64,000 bases of DNA, from the NCBI RefSeq assembly GCF_030676415.1, contig NZ_JAUUTW010000016.1, positions 61,389 to 125,388 on the forward strand, in the 5' to 3' direction. The position numbers were made by a program, and so were the translations under genes. This document shows, in pieces, positions 55,493 to 64,000 of this stretch (its first letter is position 1; every line of letters starts with the position of its first letter). The notes beneath the pieces are model-generated. The model worked only from the letters and a program-made list of their open reading frames with translations, was not told the origin of the DNA and did not search any database. Source of the DNA: Peribacillus frigoritolerans. GTDB taxonomy: Bacteria > Bacillota > Bacilli > Bacillales > DSM-1321.

Positions 55493-56302
55493 TTAATTTC
55501 TTATTAAAAACTCACTTATTATTTTACCAAACTTTTCTCCATCTTCCACATGAATCGCATGTCCCGCATCATTAATTATTTTCCATTCGGCCCGCTTCAG
55601 CTTTTTTTTCATCGAGTCCGCAATTTCACAAAATTTACGGTCAAGTTCACCGGTTACAAGGAGCACCGGGAAATCAAGGGTTTGCAGTTGTTCCCAGTAT
55701 GAAGCCTGACTGCCGGTCCCCATACCCAGAAGGCTATTGGAAAGGCCGACAGGGTCATTTGCCAACCGCTGCTCCCGAATGGCCGATCTGGTTTTGGCCG
55801 ACAACCGTTTTTGACTTTCAAACAGCGGGATGTTTTCCCATTGATTCACAAACGCTTCCATGCCATTTTCAAGAATCCGTTCGGCAAGCTTCCTATCATT
55901 TTCCCTTCGGATTTCCCGTTCCTCCTCTGTTAAAAGGCCTGGTGAAGCGCTCTCTAATATCAATGTATCAACATACTCAGGATACAAACAGGCAAATCCC
56001 AATCCCAGCCTTCCGCCCATCGAGTATCCAAGGATATGGGCTTTCGGGAAATGTAACACATCCAAAATATACTTGATATCCTCAGCCACACTCTTCATCT
56101 CATACCTTTGATGTTCGGCTGGTGACGCAGACATGCCATGACCGATGATGTCGACCATTATCATGGTATACCTGTCACTCAGTAGCGGAATGAGGAATTT
56201 CCATGTATCCCGCTTTCCCGTAAATCCATGCAAAAGTACAAGAGGATCTCCATTTCCCGTTATTTCAACAGCATAATTGACATCCTTGCTGACAATTTTC
56301 AT
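55493..56302 (-). CDS. menH: SHCHC synthase, alpha/beta hydrolase
   Basis: 269 residues. It eliminates pyruvate from SEPHCHC to give SHCHC. The alpha/beta fold shows LVLLHGFTGKRDTW, the Ser nucleophile in LGYSMGGRLGL, acid in VTGELDRKF and His in AGHAIHVED. The start is ATG 56302, overlapping the menD stop by ATGA, with CAGGGAAA upstream. An in-frame extension upstream overlaps menD and is not used. Confidence 0.93.
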   Translation of the reverse strand: MKIVSKDVNYAVEITGNGDPLVLLHGFTGKRDTWKFLIPLLSDRYTMIMVDIIGHGMSASPAEHQRYEMKSVAEDIKYILDVLHFPKAHILGYSMGGRLGLGFACLYPEYVDTLILESASPGLLTEEEREIRRENDRKLAERILENGMEAFVNQWENIPLFESQKRLSAKTRSAIREQRLANDPVGLSNSLLGMGTGSQASYWEQLQTLDFPVLLVTGELDRKFCEIADSMKKKLKRAEWKIINDAGHAIHVEDGEKFGKIISEFLIRN

Positions 56303-58050
56303 GATATTTCCCTGTCTAACACCAATTTTATTTCCTGGGAAACAAAGCTCCACAAATTTCGATGCTTTTGTAAATTGGACTCTCTTTCTGTCGGTACTTC
56401 GATGATTTTCAGACCTTGAATTTCGAATGACTCAGTAAATACCTTCTCTAACTCATCCCAACTTTGCACCTTGTTGTATTTACCGCCATAAAGCTGGGCA
56501 GTATGGGAAAAATCAAGCCCATGAGGCGTGCCGAATAGCGTTTCGAAATGTTCCCTCTCATTCGCCTGCGGCAAGAAGGAGAAAATGCCGCCGCCATCAT
56601 TATTAACCAGCAATATCGTAATATTTTGTTTTTGAAGTTTTGCCGCAAGCAAGCCATTCATATCATGGAAAAAGCTTAAATCCCCGATTGCCAGCACTGT
56701 ATTTTTCGATACCGTGCTTACGCCAAGAGCAGTGGAAACGACACCATCGATGCCATTCGCCCCGCGATTTGCAATGGTTTTGATTCCTTTTCCATTATTC
56801 AAAAAGAAAGTATCCAAATCACGTATGGGCATACTATTCCCGACAAATAACGTCGATTCCAATGGCATCATATCAGCAAGCAGGGCGAACAGCTTGCCTT
56901 CACTTAACTCCGATTCATCCCTGACGGAGGCTAAGGCATCCTTCGTCGCTCCGTTGACGGTTTGCCATAAGCCAAGCCATTCATCATCAGGGGAAGAAGT
57001 AATACTTTCAGCAATTCGCAGACAAAAATCTGTCTCTTCGCTGTAAATCATATTCGTTGCCAATCCGGCTGGTTCGCGCCAGCCTGCTCCGCCATCGACG
57101 ACCAAAGTGATTGCCTGTTTTTGTTTTTTCATGAATAACAATAAGGGTTTAGAAACAGGCATTGCCCCGAATCGCAAGATCACTTCCGGCCTGAAAGCCG
57201 CTTTTGCCGCTTCATCGCGCAGAAACGTATCGTACGCATCAATTATGACGGCTTTGTCATGACTTCCGCTCCTTAACTGTGAAAGAGGGTCAGCCAGTAC
57301 CGGAAAAGCAAGTTTTTCCGCTAATGCGACAATGGCTTCCTTCATCTCTGGATGAGGTAATTCGCCACATACGATCATACCTTGCTTAGCTTTTGACAAT
57401 GTAGTTGTAACAGCTTCTATTTGTGATGCGGACAGTGACCGTTCTCCACTGTCAATCAACACTGCAGGCGTGATTTTATTTTGCCTGTACTCCTTTGCCT
57501 GCTCCAGGTCCGGAATCAATGGTTCTCGAAGCGGGAAATTCAAATGTACAGGCCCTGCAGGTTCAGCTGCCGCTGTATCCACTGCCCTTGCACCGACCGT
57601 TCTGGCATACCGCAACATCCCATCCGTGCTTTCAGGAAGTGCCATTTCGACAAACCATTTTATATGTCTCCCGTAAAGATGTATCTGATCGATCGCCTGC
57701 GGGGCTCCGACATCACGTAATTCATGCGGGCGGTCAGCGGTAAGTACAATAAGCGGCACTCTTGAATAGAAAGCCTCAATGACGGCTGGGTAATAGTTTG
57801 CAGCGGCTGTGCCGGACGTACAAAGAAGTCCGACAGGTTCTTTTAAGGCCTTAGCCAAACCAAGGGCAAAAAAAGCAGCCGAACGCTCATCCACATTAAT
57901 ATGAATTTCGATATCAGGATGTTCCACTAGCAACAAAGCTAGGGGCGTGGATCGTGAACCAGGGCTCACCACCACATGCTTCACCTCATTTTGTGCCAGC
58001 TCATCGACGAATGAAGCAGCATACGCTGTCAATGCATCTCGGTCATTCAT
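56299..58050 (-). CDS. menD: SEPHCHC synthase
   Basis: 583 residues, normal length. This ThDP-dependent enzyme adds 2-oxoglutarate-derived semialdehyde to isochorismate. The N-terminal domain has VVVSPGSRSTPLALLL and ThDP activating Glu in HINVDERSAAFFALGLAKAL; the C-terminal ThDP/Mg motif is AIGDLSFFHDMNGL with ILLVNNDGGGIFSFLP. It overlaps menF by 8 bp and menH by 4 bp, so the operon is translationally coupled. Confidence 0.96.
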   Translation of the reverse strand: MNDRDALTAYAASFVDELAQNEVKHVVVSPGSRSTPLALLLVEHPDIEIHINVDERSAAFFALGLAKALKEPVGLLCTSGTAAANYYPAVIEAFYSRVPLIVLTADRPHELRDVGAPQAIDQIHLYGRHIKWFVEMALPESTDGMLRYARTVGARAVDTAAAEPAGPVHLNFPLREPLIPDLEQAKEYRQNKITPAVLIDSGERSLSASQIEAVTTTLSKAKQGMIVCGELPHPEMKEAIVALAEKLAFPVLADPLSQLRSGSHDKAVIIDAYDTFLRDEAAKAAFRPEVILRFGAMPVSKPLLLFMKKQKQAITLVVDGGAGWREPAGLATNMIYSEETDFCLRIAESITSSPDDEWLGLWQTVNGATKDALASVRDESELSEGKLFALLADMMPLESTLFVGNSMPIRDLDTFFLNNGKGIKTIANRGANGIDGVVSTALGVSTVSKNTVLAIGDLSFFHDMNGLLAAKLQKQNITILLVNNDGGGIFSFLPQANEREHFETLFGTPHGLDFSHTAQLYGGKYNKVQSWDELEKVFTESFEIQGLKIIEVPTERESNLQKHRNLWSFVSQEIKLVLDREIS

Positions 58051-59452
58051 TAAGATTTCCTCCTAAAGCACTTAACATCGGATTGAATTTAATCCCCGTT
58101 TCCCGGAATTCACTTTCGGGAGTCGAATCTTCCACTACTCCGCATCCGGCAAAGAGCGATGCCTCATTATTCTGTATTAGGGCAGAACGTATCCCTACAG
58201 CGAATTCCCCGTTTCCATACGTATCCACCCAGCCTAAAGGACCTGCATAAAAGCCGCGTTCCAGACCTTCCATTTCCCTAATTCGGACAACAGCCTTTTC
58301 TTTTGGAAGTCCGCCCATAGCAGGTGTAGGATGGAGGTTCTCGACGAATTCAAAAATCGTGACACCTTCCTTGGATATACCCCGAACCGGTGTGTACAAA
58401 TGCTGGATATGACGATTTTTCATAAGTGTTGGTTCGGCCGGGACCATCACCTTTTCGCATACAGAATCAAAAGCATTGGATATCATCGACACGACATATT
58501 GATGCTCTCGTAAATTCTTTTGGTCATGAAGCAATTCTTCACCAAGACAAACATCTTCTTGCTCATCTTTCCCTCGCCCCATCGATCCAGCAAGACAGGT
58601 AGAAAAAACTTCATTTCCCTGTTTCTTAATTAAACGTTCAGGGGTGGCACCTACAAAACAGTCACCACCAGCCTCCAAACTGAAAATATAGCTTAATGGC
58701 TGCTCAGCAATCAATTGTTCAAGCACTTTCCCTGAATCGATGGAACGTTCAAAAACAAGTCGAAGCTCCCTTGCCAAAACGATTTTGTCGAGATCTGTCG
58801 TCTTGATTTCTTGTACAGCCTCTGCGACCGTCCGCTTCCATTCCTCTGGTTCGACTTCCCTCTGCATAACCAGGGAATTTGCACCCAATCCATTGCCATT
58901 CAAGCTTTCGAAAAGGAAAGCTTCCCGTTCATTTATCATATCTATGAAGAGTTTTTCTGAATCATCAGGCGAACAAAGTAAGTTTGTCGTTAAGTAAGCT
59001 TGTTTCCCCACTATTGACAGCATGAAGGCAGGTATATAAAACAGGTTGTCCCCGAACTGATTCCAAAGGAGCGTACTGTCAGTTTCATAATCAAAAGAAA
59101 AGCCCCCAAACAGTAAAGGACCTGTCGCTTCTACATCGGTCACTCCTGTTTTGACAGCATTATTCTGCAGTTTGATCCAGCTCTTTTCGACTTCTCTATA
59201 ACGTTCGGCATTCGATGCCGCTTTGAGTTTCTTAACATTGCCTAAACCGGTGATGGTTATTTCCTTTGCAGGGTCCTCCCAGAAAAAGCGTTCACCCGCG
59301 TACCGTTCTCTTCCAGCTTGATAAAATGAAAGGGGGTTGTTGCAATTAACTTTCTTAATATGACTGAATAGAACTTGATCATTCAAGTCCTTCGCCTTTT
59401 GTATAGCTGAAGCCAGTCCCTGAAACTGTTCAGTTTCCTCTGAGATAGCCAA
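58043..59452 (-). CDS. menF: Isochorismate synthase
   Basis: 469 residues, chorismate-binding (MST) family. It isomerises chorismate to isochorismate as the first step. The C-terminal catalytic domain has IVLARELRLVFERSIDSGKV, FVGATPERLIKK, SMGRGKDEQEDV, LHPTPAMGGLPKEKA and GFYAGPLGWVDTYGNGEFAV. It is first gene of menF-D-H-B-E-C and divergent from menA. The 298-bp gap to menA presumably holds both promoters; I could not place them firmly. Confidence 0.95.
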   Translation of the reverse strand: MAISEETEQFQGLASAIQKAKDLNDQVLFSHIKKVNCNNPLSFYQAGRERYAGERFFWEDPAKEITITGLGNVKKLKAASNAERYREVEKSWIKLQNNAVKTGVTDVEATGPLLFGGFSFDYETDSTLLWNQFGDNLFYIPAFMLSIVGKQAYLTTNLLCSPDDSEKLFIDMINEREAFLFESLNGNGLGANSLVMQREVEPEEWKRTVAEAVQEIKTTDLDKIVLARELRLVFERSIDSGKVLEQLIAEQPLSYIFSLEAGGDCFVGATPERLIKKQGNEVFSTCLAGSMGRGKDEQEDVCLGEELLHDQKNLREHQYVVSMISNAFDSVCEKVMVPAEPTLMKNRHIQHLYTPVRGISKEGVTIFEFVENLHPTPAMGGLPKEKAVVRIREMEGLERGFYAGPLGWVDTYGNGEFAVGIRSALIQNNEASLFAGCGVVEDSTPESEFRETGIKFNPMLSALGGNLNE

Positions 59453-59750
59453 AAAAATCCCCCCAAATGTACATTTTAAAAGCTTTTTAACCTATTTAAA
59501 GATACACCTCCCTTGAACCTCATGTCAATAAAACGCCCCTTTACCGAACGATTCTTTCCTGCTTTTTTCCTTATTATATGAATCTTAGCGAATGTAGAGA
59601 AATACCCTTGATTTTGGAAATGTACCTTCCAAGAATCCAATTATCACCCTTACCCACTTTTCCTGCATTTATTAGGATAACCTTTTGTGCAAGATTTCAA
59701 TATTTGTTATAATTTCGAGAGAACCAATAATGATTTTGAGGAGAGAAATA

Positions 59751-60671
59751 ATGCAAACAGAATACGACGGACTTCCCCTTAAACGGACCTGGAAGATTTG
59801 GTGGGAGTTAATTCGTCCACATACACTAACCGCAGCTTTTGTCCCAGTCTTACTTGGAACTGTGATTGCACTTTTGGAAGATGGAGTGAATTCGTTACTA
59901 TTCGCTGCCATGATGATTGCAAGTATCCTGATTCAAGCTGCAACTAATTTATTCAATGAATACTATGATTTCAAGAGAGGCTTGGATACGGAGGAATCCG
60001 TAGGAATCGGCGGCGGGATCGTCCGTCATGGGATGACCCCCAAACTAATCATGAACTTGGCCCTTGGCATGTATGCCATCGCCTTGTTAATTGGAATCTA
60101 TATCTGTGCCGCATCATCTTGGTGGCTTGCTGCAGTAGGACTGGTTTGCATGCTTGTAGGCTATCTTTATACAGGTGGTCCCCTGCCCATTTCATATACA
60201 CCATTCGGGGAACTTTTTTCAGGATTGTTCATGGGCTTTTTGATAATCCTGATCGCCTTTTTCATTCAAACCGGTGATGTTTCTTCAACAGCCATCTTAA
60301 TTGCCATTCCAAGTGGGATTTTGGTCGGGCTGATCAACTTATCCAATAACCTCCGTGACCATGACGGAGACAAGGCACATGGCCGCAAAACGATGCCAGT
60401 AGTGATGGGCAGGAAAAACGCCCTGACATTCATGGCAATCATGTTTGCTTTCTCTTATCTATGGCTTGTTGGGCTAGTTCTTATCGGAAGCGTAACGGCG
60501 TGGATTCTCCTTGCTTTCCTTAGCATACCGAAGGCCATGGCCGCAATCAAAGGCTTCGTAGGTAAAACGCAGCCGATCACGATGGTGCCAGCAATGAAAG
60601 CCACGGCCCAAACGAACACCTTCTTTGGCTTACTCATGGCCATTGGATTATTCATAAGCTATCTAATATAA
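59751..60671 (+). CDS. menA: 1,4-Dihydroxy-2-naphthoate polyprenyltransferase
   Basis: 306 residues, a UbiA-family integral membrane enzyme with about eight segments. It prenylates DHNA to demethylmenaquinone. The first Asp-rich motif is ATNLFNEYYDFKRGLDTEES, the second LINLSNNLRDHDGDKAHGRK. The start is ATG 59751 with GAGGAGAG upstream; a longer in-frame start is unsupported. It is divergent from the rest of the men cluster, and yteA follows, as in B. subtilis. Confidence 0.95.
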   Translation: MQTEYDGLPLKRTWKIWWELIRPHTLTAAFVPVLLGTVIALLEDGVNSLLFAAMMIASILIQAATNLFNEYYDFKRGLDTEESVGIGGGIVRHGMTPKLIMNLALGMYAIALLIGIYICAASSWWLAAVGLVCMLVGYLYTGGPLPISYTPFGELFSGLFMGFLIILIAFFIQTGDVSSTAILIAIPSGILVGLINLSNNLRDHDGDKAHGRKTMPVVMGRKNALTFMAIMFAFSYLWLVGLVLIGSVTAWILLAFLSIPKAMAAIKGFVGKTQPITMVPAMKATAQTNTFFGLLMAIGLFISYLI

Positions 60672-60677
60672 TCTCCG

Positions 60678-60709
60678 AGGACTGAGCTCATCCGCTCAGT
60701 CCTTTTTTC
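60678..60709 (+). terminator. Rho-independent terminator of menA
   Basis: AGGACTGAGC (60678-60687) pairs with GCTCAGTCCT (60694-60703), followed by T6. Confidence 0.92.
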
Positions 60710-60817
60710 TATCTTCCGTTCCATATTGTTTTCCTATACTCCGATTCGGGTAATAGATAATACAACCATCTTACCAAGATAAAATGAGATTTGGACTTTA
60801 GAAGGAGTGAATCGGAT

Positions 60818-61567
60818 ATGGCAACGAAACAACAAACGCAAAAATTCAAAAAAGAACTGCTTCAAGAAAAAAATGAGCTAAGTAATAGAATTCAACATGA
60901 TGAACAATCCGTTCTGGATAAAAGTCAGACGGAATCCGTAGGGGAATTATCATCTTATGATAACCACCCTGCTGACCTAGGAACCGAATTATTCGAGATG
61001 GAACGGAATCAAGCACTCGATGAGCATGCACAATCCGAAATGGAGAAAATTGATGAAGCTTTGAAAGCCATAGAAGAAGGTTCGTATGGCCATTGTAAAA
61101 CCTGCAATATGGAAATCCCCATTGAGAGGCTTGTAGCGATCCCAAGCACCCTCTACTGTGTCGAGCATGCCCCAGAACGGCCACTTTCACAAGACCGGCC
61201 AGCGGAAGAGGATATACTCATTCCATCCAAGGGTGATCATTTTGAAAATCGCCATGGAACCGAAATGGTGGATAAAGAAGATAGCTTTGGTGAAGTTGCC
61301 AAATTCGGTACATCCGAAACGCCATCTGATTATACAGGCGATCATGACAATTTTAATGATCTTTATAAAACCGAGGATGAAACGAACGGGTTTCCTGAAG
61401 ACTATGAAGGATTTGCAGCAAATGATATCGAAGGTAAAAATAGAGTGGATATACCGAACAAAAAGCAAAAGGAATATGAAGATACACTGGAAGAAGAAAA
61501 TATAGATTCCAATATTGGAGACATCCCCTATAAATTAAAAGATAGTTATATCAATGAAAAGAAATGA
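60818..61567 (+). CDS. yteA: YteA, TraR/DksA-type zinc-finger protein
   Basis: 249 residues. A helical N-terminus (about 1-80) contains the conserved DNHPADLGTELFEMERNQAL. A short zinc-finger region GHCKTCNMEIPIERLVAIPS then LYCVEHA has three Cys, with His in place of the usual fourth Cys. A long acidic, low-complexity C-terminal half follows. The family is sporulation-associated in bacilli (yteA). The start is ATG 60818 with GAAGGAG upstream. The last unit DIPYKLKDSYINEKK is typical of YteA. Confidence 0.88.
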   Translation: MATKQQTQKFKKELLQEKNELSNRIQHDEQSVLDKSQTESVGELSSYDNHPADLGTELFEMERNQALDEHAQSEMEKIDEALKAIEEGSYGHCKTCNMEIPIERLVAIPSTLYCVEHAPERPLSQDRPAEEDILIPSKGDHFENRHGTEMVDKEDSFGEVAKFGTSETPSDYTGDHDNFNDLYKTEDETNGFPEDYEGFAANDIEGKNRVDIPNKKQKEYEDTLEEENIDSNIGDIPYKLKDSYINEKK

Positions 61568-61571
61568 AAAA

Positions 61572-61605
61572 AAGAAGCATACATGAATGTATGCTTCCCT
61601 TTTTG
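61572..61605. terminator. Bidirectional terminator between yteA and the tRNA cluster
   Basis: GAAGCATAC (61574-61582) pairs with GTATGCTTC (61589-61597), with A-rich sequence on the left and CCTTTTT on the right. It ends both yteA and the minus-strand rRNA/tRNA operon. Confidence 0.92.
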
Positions 61606-61608
61606 TTA

Positions 61609-61680
61609 TGACCCGTACGGGATTCGAACCCGTGTTACCGCCGTGAAAGGGCGGTGTCTTAACCGCTTGACCAACGGGCC
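61609..61680 (-). tRNA. tRNA-Glu (UUC)
   Basis: 72 nt cloverleaf. Acceptor GGCCCGT pairs with ACGGGTC; the anticodon loop reads CTTTCAC. CCA is not encoded. Last tRNA of the array. Confidence 0.96.
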
Positions 61681-61683
61681 AAC

Positions 61684-61774
61684 TGGCGGAGAAGGAGGGA
61701 TTTGAACCCTCGCGCCGCTCGCGCGACCTACACCCTTAGCAGGGGCGCCTCTTCAGCCTCTTGAGTACTTCCCC
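61684..61774 (-). tRNA. tRNA-Ser (GCU)
   Basis: 91 nt with a long variable arm. Anticodon GCT in CCCCTGCTAAGGG. CCA encoded. Confidence 0.96.
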
Positions 61775-61775
61775 A

Positions 61776-61850
61776 TGGCTCCGCAGGTAGGACTCGAACC
61801 TACGACCGTTCGGTTAACAGCCGAATGCTCTACCACTGAGCTACTGCGGA
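61776..61850 (-). tRNA. tRNA-Asn (GUU)
   Basis: 75 nt. Anticodon GTT in CGGCTGTTAACCG; acceptor TCCGCAG with CTGCGGA; CCA encoded. Confidence 0.96.
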
Positions 61851-61862
61851 ACAATACAAATA

Positions 61863-61939
<77 letters not shown>

Positions 61940-61944
61940 ATATT

Positions 61945-62018
61945 TGGAGCGGGTGAAGGGAATCGAACCCTCATCATCAGCTTGGAAGGCTGAGGTTTTA
62001 CCACTAAACTACACCCGC
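61945..62018 (-). tRNA. tRNA-Gly (UCC)
   Basis: 74 nt. Anticodon TCC in CAGCCTTCCAAGCTG; CCA encoded. Confidence 0.96.
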
Positions 62019-62022
62019 GAAA

Positions 62023-62099
62023 TGGGGCGACTGATGGGAATCGAACCCACGAATGCCTGAACCACAATCAGGTGCGTTAACCACTTCGCCACAATCGCC
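62023..62099 (-). tRNA. tRNA-His (GUG)
   Basis: 77 nt including the genome-encoded extra G at position -1, opposite discriminator C. Anticodon GTG in CTGATTGTGGTTCAG; CCA encoded. Confidence 0.96.
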
Positions 62100-62115
62100 G
62101 TAATTTTTTAAAATA

Positions 62116-62191
62116 TGGTGGCTCAGGACGGAATCGAACCGCCGACACAAGGATTTTCAGTCCTTTGCTCTACCGACTGAGCTACTGAGCC
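62116..62191 (-). tRNA. tRNA-Phe (GAA)
   Basis: 76 nt. Anticodon GAA in AGGACTGAAAATCCT; CCA encoded. Confidence 0.96.
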
Positions 62192-62214
62192 ACATATGTC
62201 TTGAATTTAAAGAA

Positions 62215-62290
62215 TGGCGGTCCCGACGGGAATCGAACCCGCGATCTCCTGCGTGACAGGCAGGCATGTTAACCGCTACACCACGGGACC
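62215..62290 (-). tRNA. tRNA-Asp (GUC)
   Basis: 76 nt. Anticodon GTC in CCTGCCTGTCACGCAGG; CCA encoded. Confidence 0.96.
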
Positions 62291-62296
62291 TAATAA

Positions 62297-62370
<74 letters not shown>

Positions 62371-62473
62371 ACGGTAATAATGAAACGATTCGCATCAAGT
62401 TTTCGTGTATATCGTTTCGTCTGCATCCTTTATGTAAGGCTGTTTCAAAACAACTTGCTGCTTTTTGAAAAAA

Positions 62474-62566
62474 TGGAGGAGGTAGAGGGATTCGAACCCC
62501 CGCGGGATTTGACTCCCCTGTCGGTTTTCAAGACCGATCCCTTCAGCCGAACTTGGGTATACCTCC
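62474..62566 (-). tRNA. tRNA-Ser (UGA)
   Basis: 93 nt with a long variable arm. Anticodon TGA in CGGTCTTGAAAACCG; CCA encoded. A 103-bp spacer, the longest in the array, separates it from fMet. Confidence 0.96.
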
Positions 62567-62587
62567 ATGGCTTTTTAAAGATGAATA

Positions 62588-62664
62588 TGGTGGACCTTGT
62601 AGGACTCGAACCTACGACCGGACGGTTATGAGCCGTCTGCTCTAACCAGCTGAGCTAAAGGTCC
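62588..62664 (-). tRNA. tRNA-Ile2 (CAU, lysidine-modified)
   Basis: 77 nt. Anticodon CAT. Assigned as minor tRNA-Ile, not Met, because the body GGACCTTTAGCTCAGCTGG matches the known Bacillus Ile2 and its place after Met in the trnB order fits. TilS would convert C34 to lysidine. Confidence 0.85.
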
Positions 62665-62674
62665 TTATATTTAT

Positions 62675-62751
62675 TGGTAGCGGCGGAGGGGATCGAACCC
62701 CCGACCTCACGGGTATGAACCGTACGCTCTAGCCAGCTGAGCTACACCGCC
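62675..62751 (-). tRNA. Elongator tRNA-Met (CAU)
   Basis: 77 nt. Anticodon CAT in TACGGTTCATACCCGTG; G1-U72 at the acceptor end; CCA encoded. Confidence 0.9.
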
Positions 62752-62779
62752 AATATAATATAAGTATCTGATTAAAAAA

Positions 62780-62855
62780 TGGTGGAGCCTAGCGGGATCG
62801 AACCGCTGACCTCCTGCGTGCAAGGCAGGCGCTCTCCCAGCTGAGCTAAGGCCCC
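62780..62855 (-). tRNA. tRNA-Ala (UGC)
   Basis: 76 nt. Anticodon TGC in CTGCCTTGCACGCAG; CCA encoded. Confidence 0.96.
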
Positions 62856-62872
62856 ATTCATTAAAAATTACG

Positions 62873-62949
62873 TGGTCGGGAAGACAGGATTCGAACCTGC
62901 GACCCCTTGGTCCCAAACCAAGTGCTCTACCAAGCTGAGCTACTTCCCG
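62873..62949 (-). tRNA. tRNA-Pro (UGG)
   Basis: 77 nt. Anticodon TGG in CTTGGTTTGGGACCAAG; CCA encoded. Confidence 0.96.
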
Positions 62950-62960
62950 CAATAAAAACA

Positions 62961-63037
62961 TGGTGCGCCCGGCGGGAGTCGAACCTACAACCTTCTGATT
63001 CGTAGTCAGATGCTCTATCCAATTGAGCTACGGGCGC
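62961..63037 (-). tRNA. tRNA-Arg (ACG)
   Basis: 77 nt. Anticodon ACG in CTGACTACGAATCAG, wobble A presumably deaminated to inosine; CCA encoded. Confidence 0.96.
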
Positions 63038-63046
63038 ATATTATGA

Positions 63047-63135
63047 TGGTGCCGAGGACCGGAATCGAACCGGTACGGTAGTCACCTACCGCAGGATTTT
63101 AAGTCCTGTGCGTCTGCCAGTTCCGCCACCCCGGC
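63047..63135 (-). tRNA. tRNA-Leu (UAA)
   Basis: 89 nt with a long variable arm. Anticodon TAA in AGGACTTAAAATCCT; CCA encoded. Confidence 0.96.
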
Positions 63136-63147
63136 ACATACGAAAAG

Positions 63148-63222
63148 TGGAGCGGAAGACGGGATTCGAACCCGCGACCCCAACCTTGGCAAGGTTGTAT
63201 TCTACCACTGAACTACTTCCGC
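63148..63222 (-). tRNA. tRNA-Gly (GCC)
   Basis: 75 nt. Anticodon GCC in AACCTTGCCAAGGTT; CCA encoded. Confidence 0.96.
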
Positions 63223-63230
63223 ATGAAAGA

Positions 63231-63312
63231 TGCGGGTGAAGGGACTTGAACCCCCACGCCTTGCGGCGCCAGATCCTAAGTCTGGTGCGTCTGCCAATTC
63301 CGCCACACCCGC
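63231..63312 (-). tRNA. tRNA-Leu (UAG)
   Basis: 82 nt, no encoded CCA, long variable arm. Anticodon TAG in CCAGACTTAGGATCTGG. Confidence 0.96.
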
Positions 63313-63320
63313 ATATAAAA

Positions 63321-63396
63321 TGGTGAGCCATGAAGGATTCGAACCTTCGACCCTCTGATTAAAAGTCAGATGCTCTACCAACTGAGCTAATGGCTC
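63321..63396 (-). tRNA. tRNA-Lys (UUU)
   Basis: 76 nt. Anticodon TTT in CTGACTTTTAATCAG; CCA encoded. Confidence 0.96.
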
Positions 63397-63416
63397 GTGC
63401 TTGTACTATCTTAAAA

Positions 63417-63492
<76 letters not shown>

Positions 63493-63502
63493 AGGTGTAA
63501 AA

Positions 63503-63578
63503 TGGTGGAGGATGACGGGATCGAACCGCCGACCCTCTGCTTGTAAGGCAGATGCTCTCCCAGCTGAGCTAATCCTCC
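63503..63578 (-). tRNA. tRNA-Val (UAC)
   Basis: 76 nt. Anticodon TAC in CTGCCTTACAAGCAG; CCA encoded. First tRNA after 5S rRNA. Confidence 0.96.
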
Positions 63579-63589
63579 ATATGAAACCT

Positions 63590-63705
<116 letters not shown>

Positions 63706-63823
63706 CAATGTTAACATTTTTTCAAGACATATATTATTATAACGTCTTTTCGAGAAAATGCAAGAAGAAATTTTCATTCCTTCAAAACTAGATAATAAGA
63801 AGGTATTTCATTTTTTTAAAGCG

Positions 63824-64000
63824 TTGGTTAAGTCCTCGATCTATTAGTATCAGTCAGCTCCACATGTCGCCACGCTTCCACCTCTGACCTATCAACCTGA
63901 TCATCTTTCAGGGATCTTACTAGCTTGCGCCATGGGAAATCTCATCTTGAGGGGGGCTTCATGCTTAGATGCTTTCAGCACTTATCCCGTCCGCACGTAG
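63824..64000 (-). rRNA. rrl: 23S ribosomal RNA, 3' end only
   Basis: The minus strand ends with GTGGAGCTGACTGATACTAA, TAGATCGAGGACTTAACCAA, the conserved 3' end of Bacillus 23S rRNA. The rest lies beyond the right edge. The gap to 5S (63706-63823) is an ordinary processing spacer. Confidence 0.96.

Noticed and set aside
58043..58250. Possible alternative menD start or extra gene at the menF/menD junction
   Set aside because: Both genes have full family length, and the 8-bp overlap is ordinary translational coupling.

Overview
The window comes from a low-GC Gram-positive endospore former of the Bacillaceae. The evidence is a T-box leader on leuS, an S-box (SAM-I) riboswitch on metK, CotF-like and YteA-like sporulation proteins, a LuxS, and long collinearity with the Bacillus subtilis yt* region (ytqAB, ytpA, ytoA, metK, pckA, ytmBA, ytlACD, ytkD, dps, luxS, ytjA, men genes, yteA). 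A 21-tRNA array in the order of the B. subtilis rrnB/trnB cluster closes the window. A Bacillus/Peribacillus-type genome fits best, but the species cannot be fixed from this sequence alone.

Layout: 1-5.3 kb, gltA (partial) and its divergent activator gltC. 5.4-11.3 kb, a coat-like protein, a lipoprotein, a possible exported micropeptide, and a YybN/M/L/K/J-like operon (secreted DUF2712-type protein, three membrane proteins, one ABC ATPase) with an extra membrane-anchored protein at its end. 11.5-14.7 kb, a large secreted subtilase. 15-20.4 kb, leuS with T-box, ytzC, a SUKH protein and ytqAB. 21.3-24.7 kb, an AraC-type regulator divergent from a DUF485/SSS symporter pair; both regulator and symporter are frameshifted. 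24.8-30.9 kb, ytpA, ytoA, metK and pckA. 31.4-36.6 kb, a polysaccharide module (UDP-ManNAc dehydrogenase, two GT4 glycosyltransferases, divergent UDP-GlcNAc 2-epimerase). 36.9-39 kb, small accessory genes and a TSUP permease with two frameshifts. 39.2-47.5 kb, ytmBA, the ytlA-C-D ABC transporter, ytkD, dps, luxS, yidD and a Zur-boxed zinc-binding protein. 47.5-51.0 kb, a DctB/DctS/DctR dicarboxylate-sensing set. 52-60.7 kb, the whole menaquinone cluster menF-D-H-B-E-C with divergent menA. Then yteA, 21 tRNAs, 5S rRNA and the 3' end of 23S rRNA.

The most unusual content is non-coding. Intergenic DNA carries arrays of short motifs repeated about every 21 bp, close to two helical turns. One family (quasi-palindrome ACTCACGAGT) has about 40 copies between ytoA and metK, and 5 copies in exact 21-bp register between ytlD and ytkD. 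A second family (GGTCGAATAA-like) lies at three other gaps, twice next to shared GC-rich and AT-rich modules. Four of the five arrays sit between the 3' ends of convergent genes. The second point of interest is the YybN-like secreted protein/ABC operon, whose function is unknown. The third is a set of four apparent frameshifts in three genes within 17 kb, at least three of which look like single-base losses in short homopolymer runs; these are either real decay or assembly errors.
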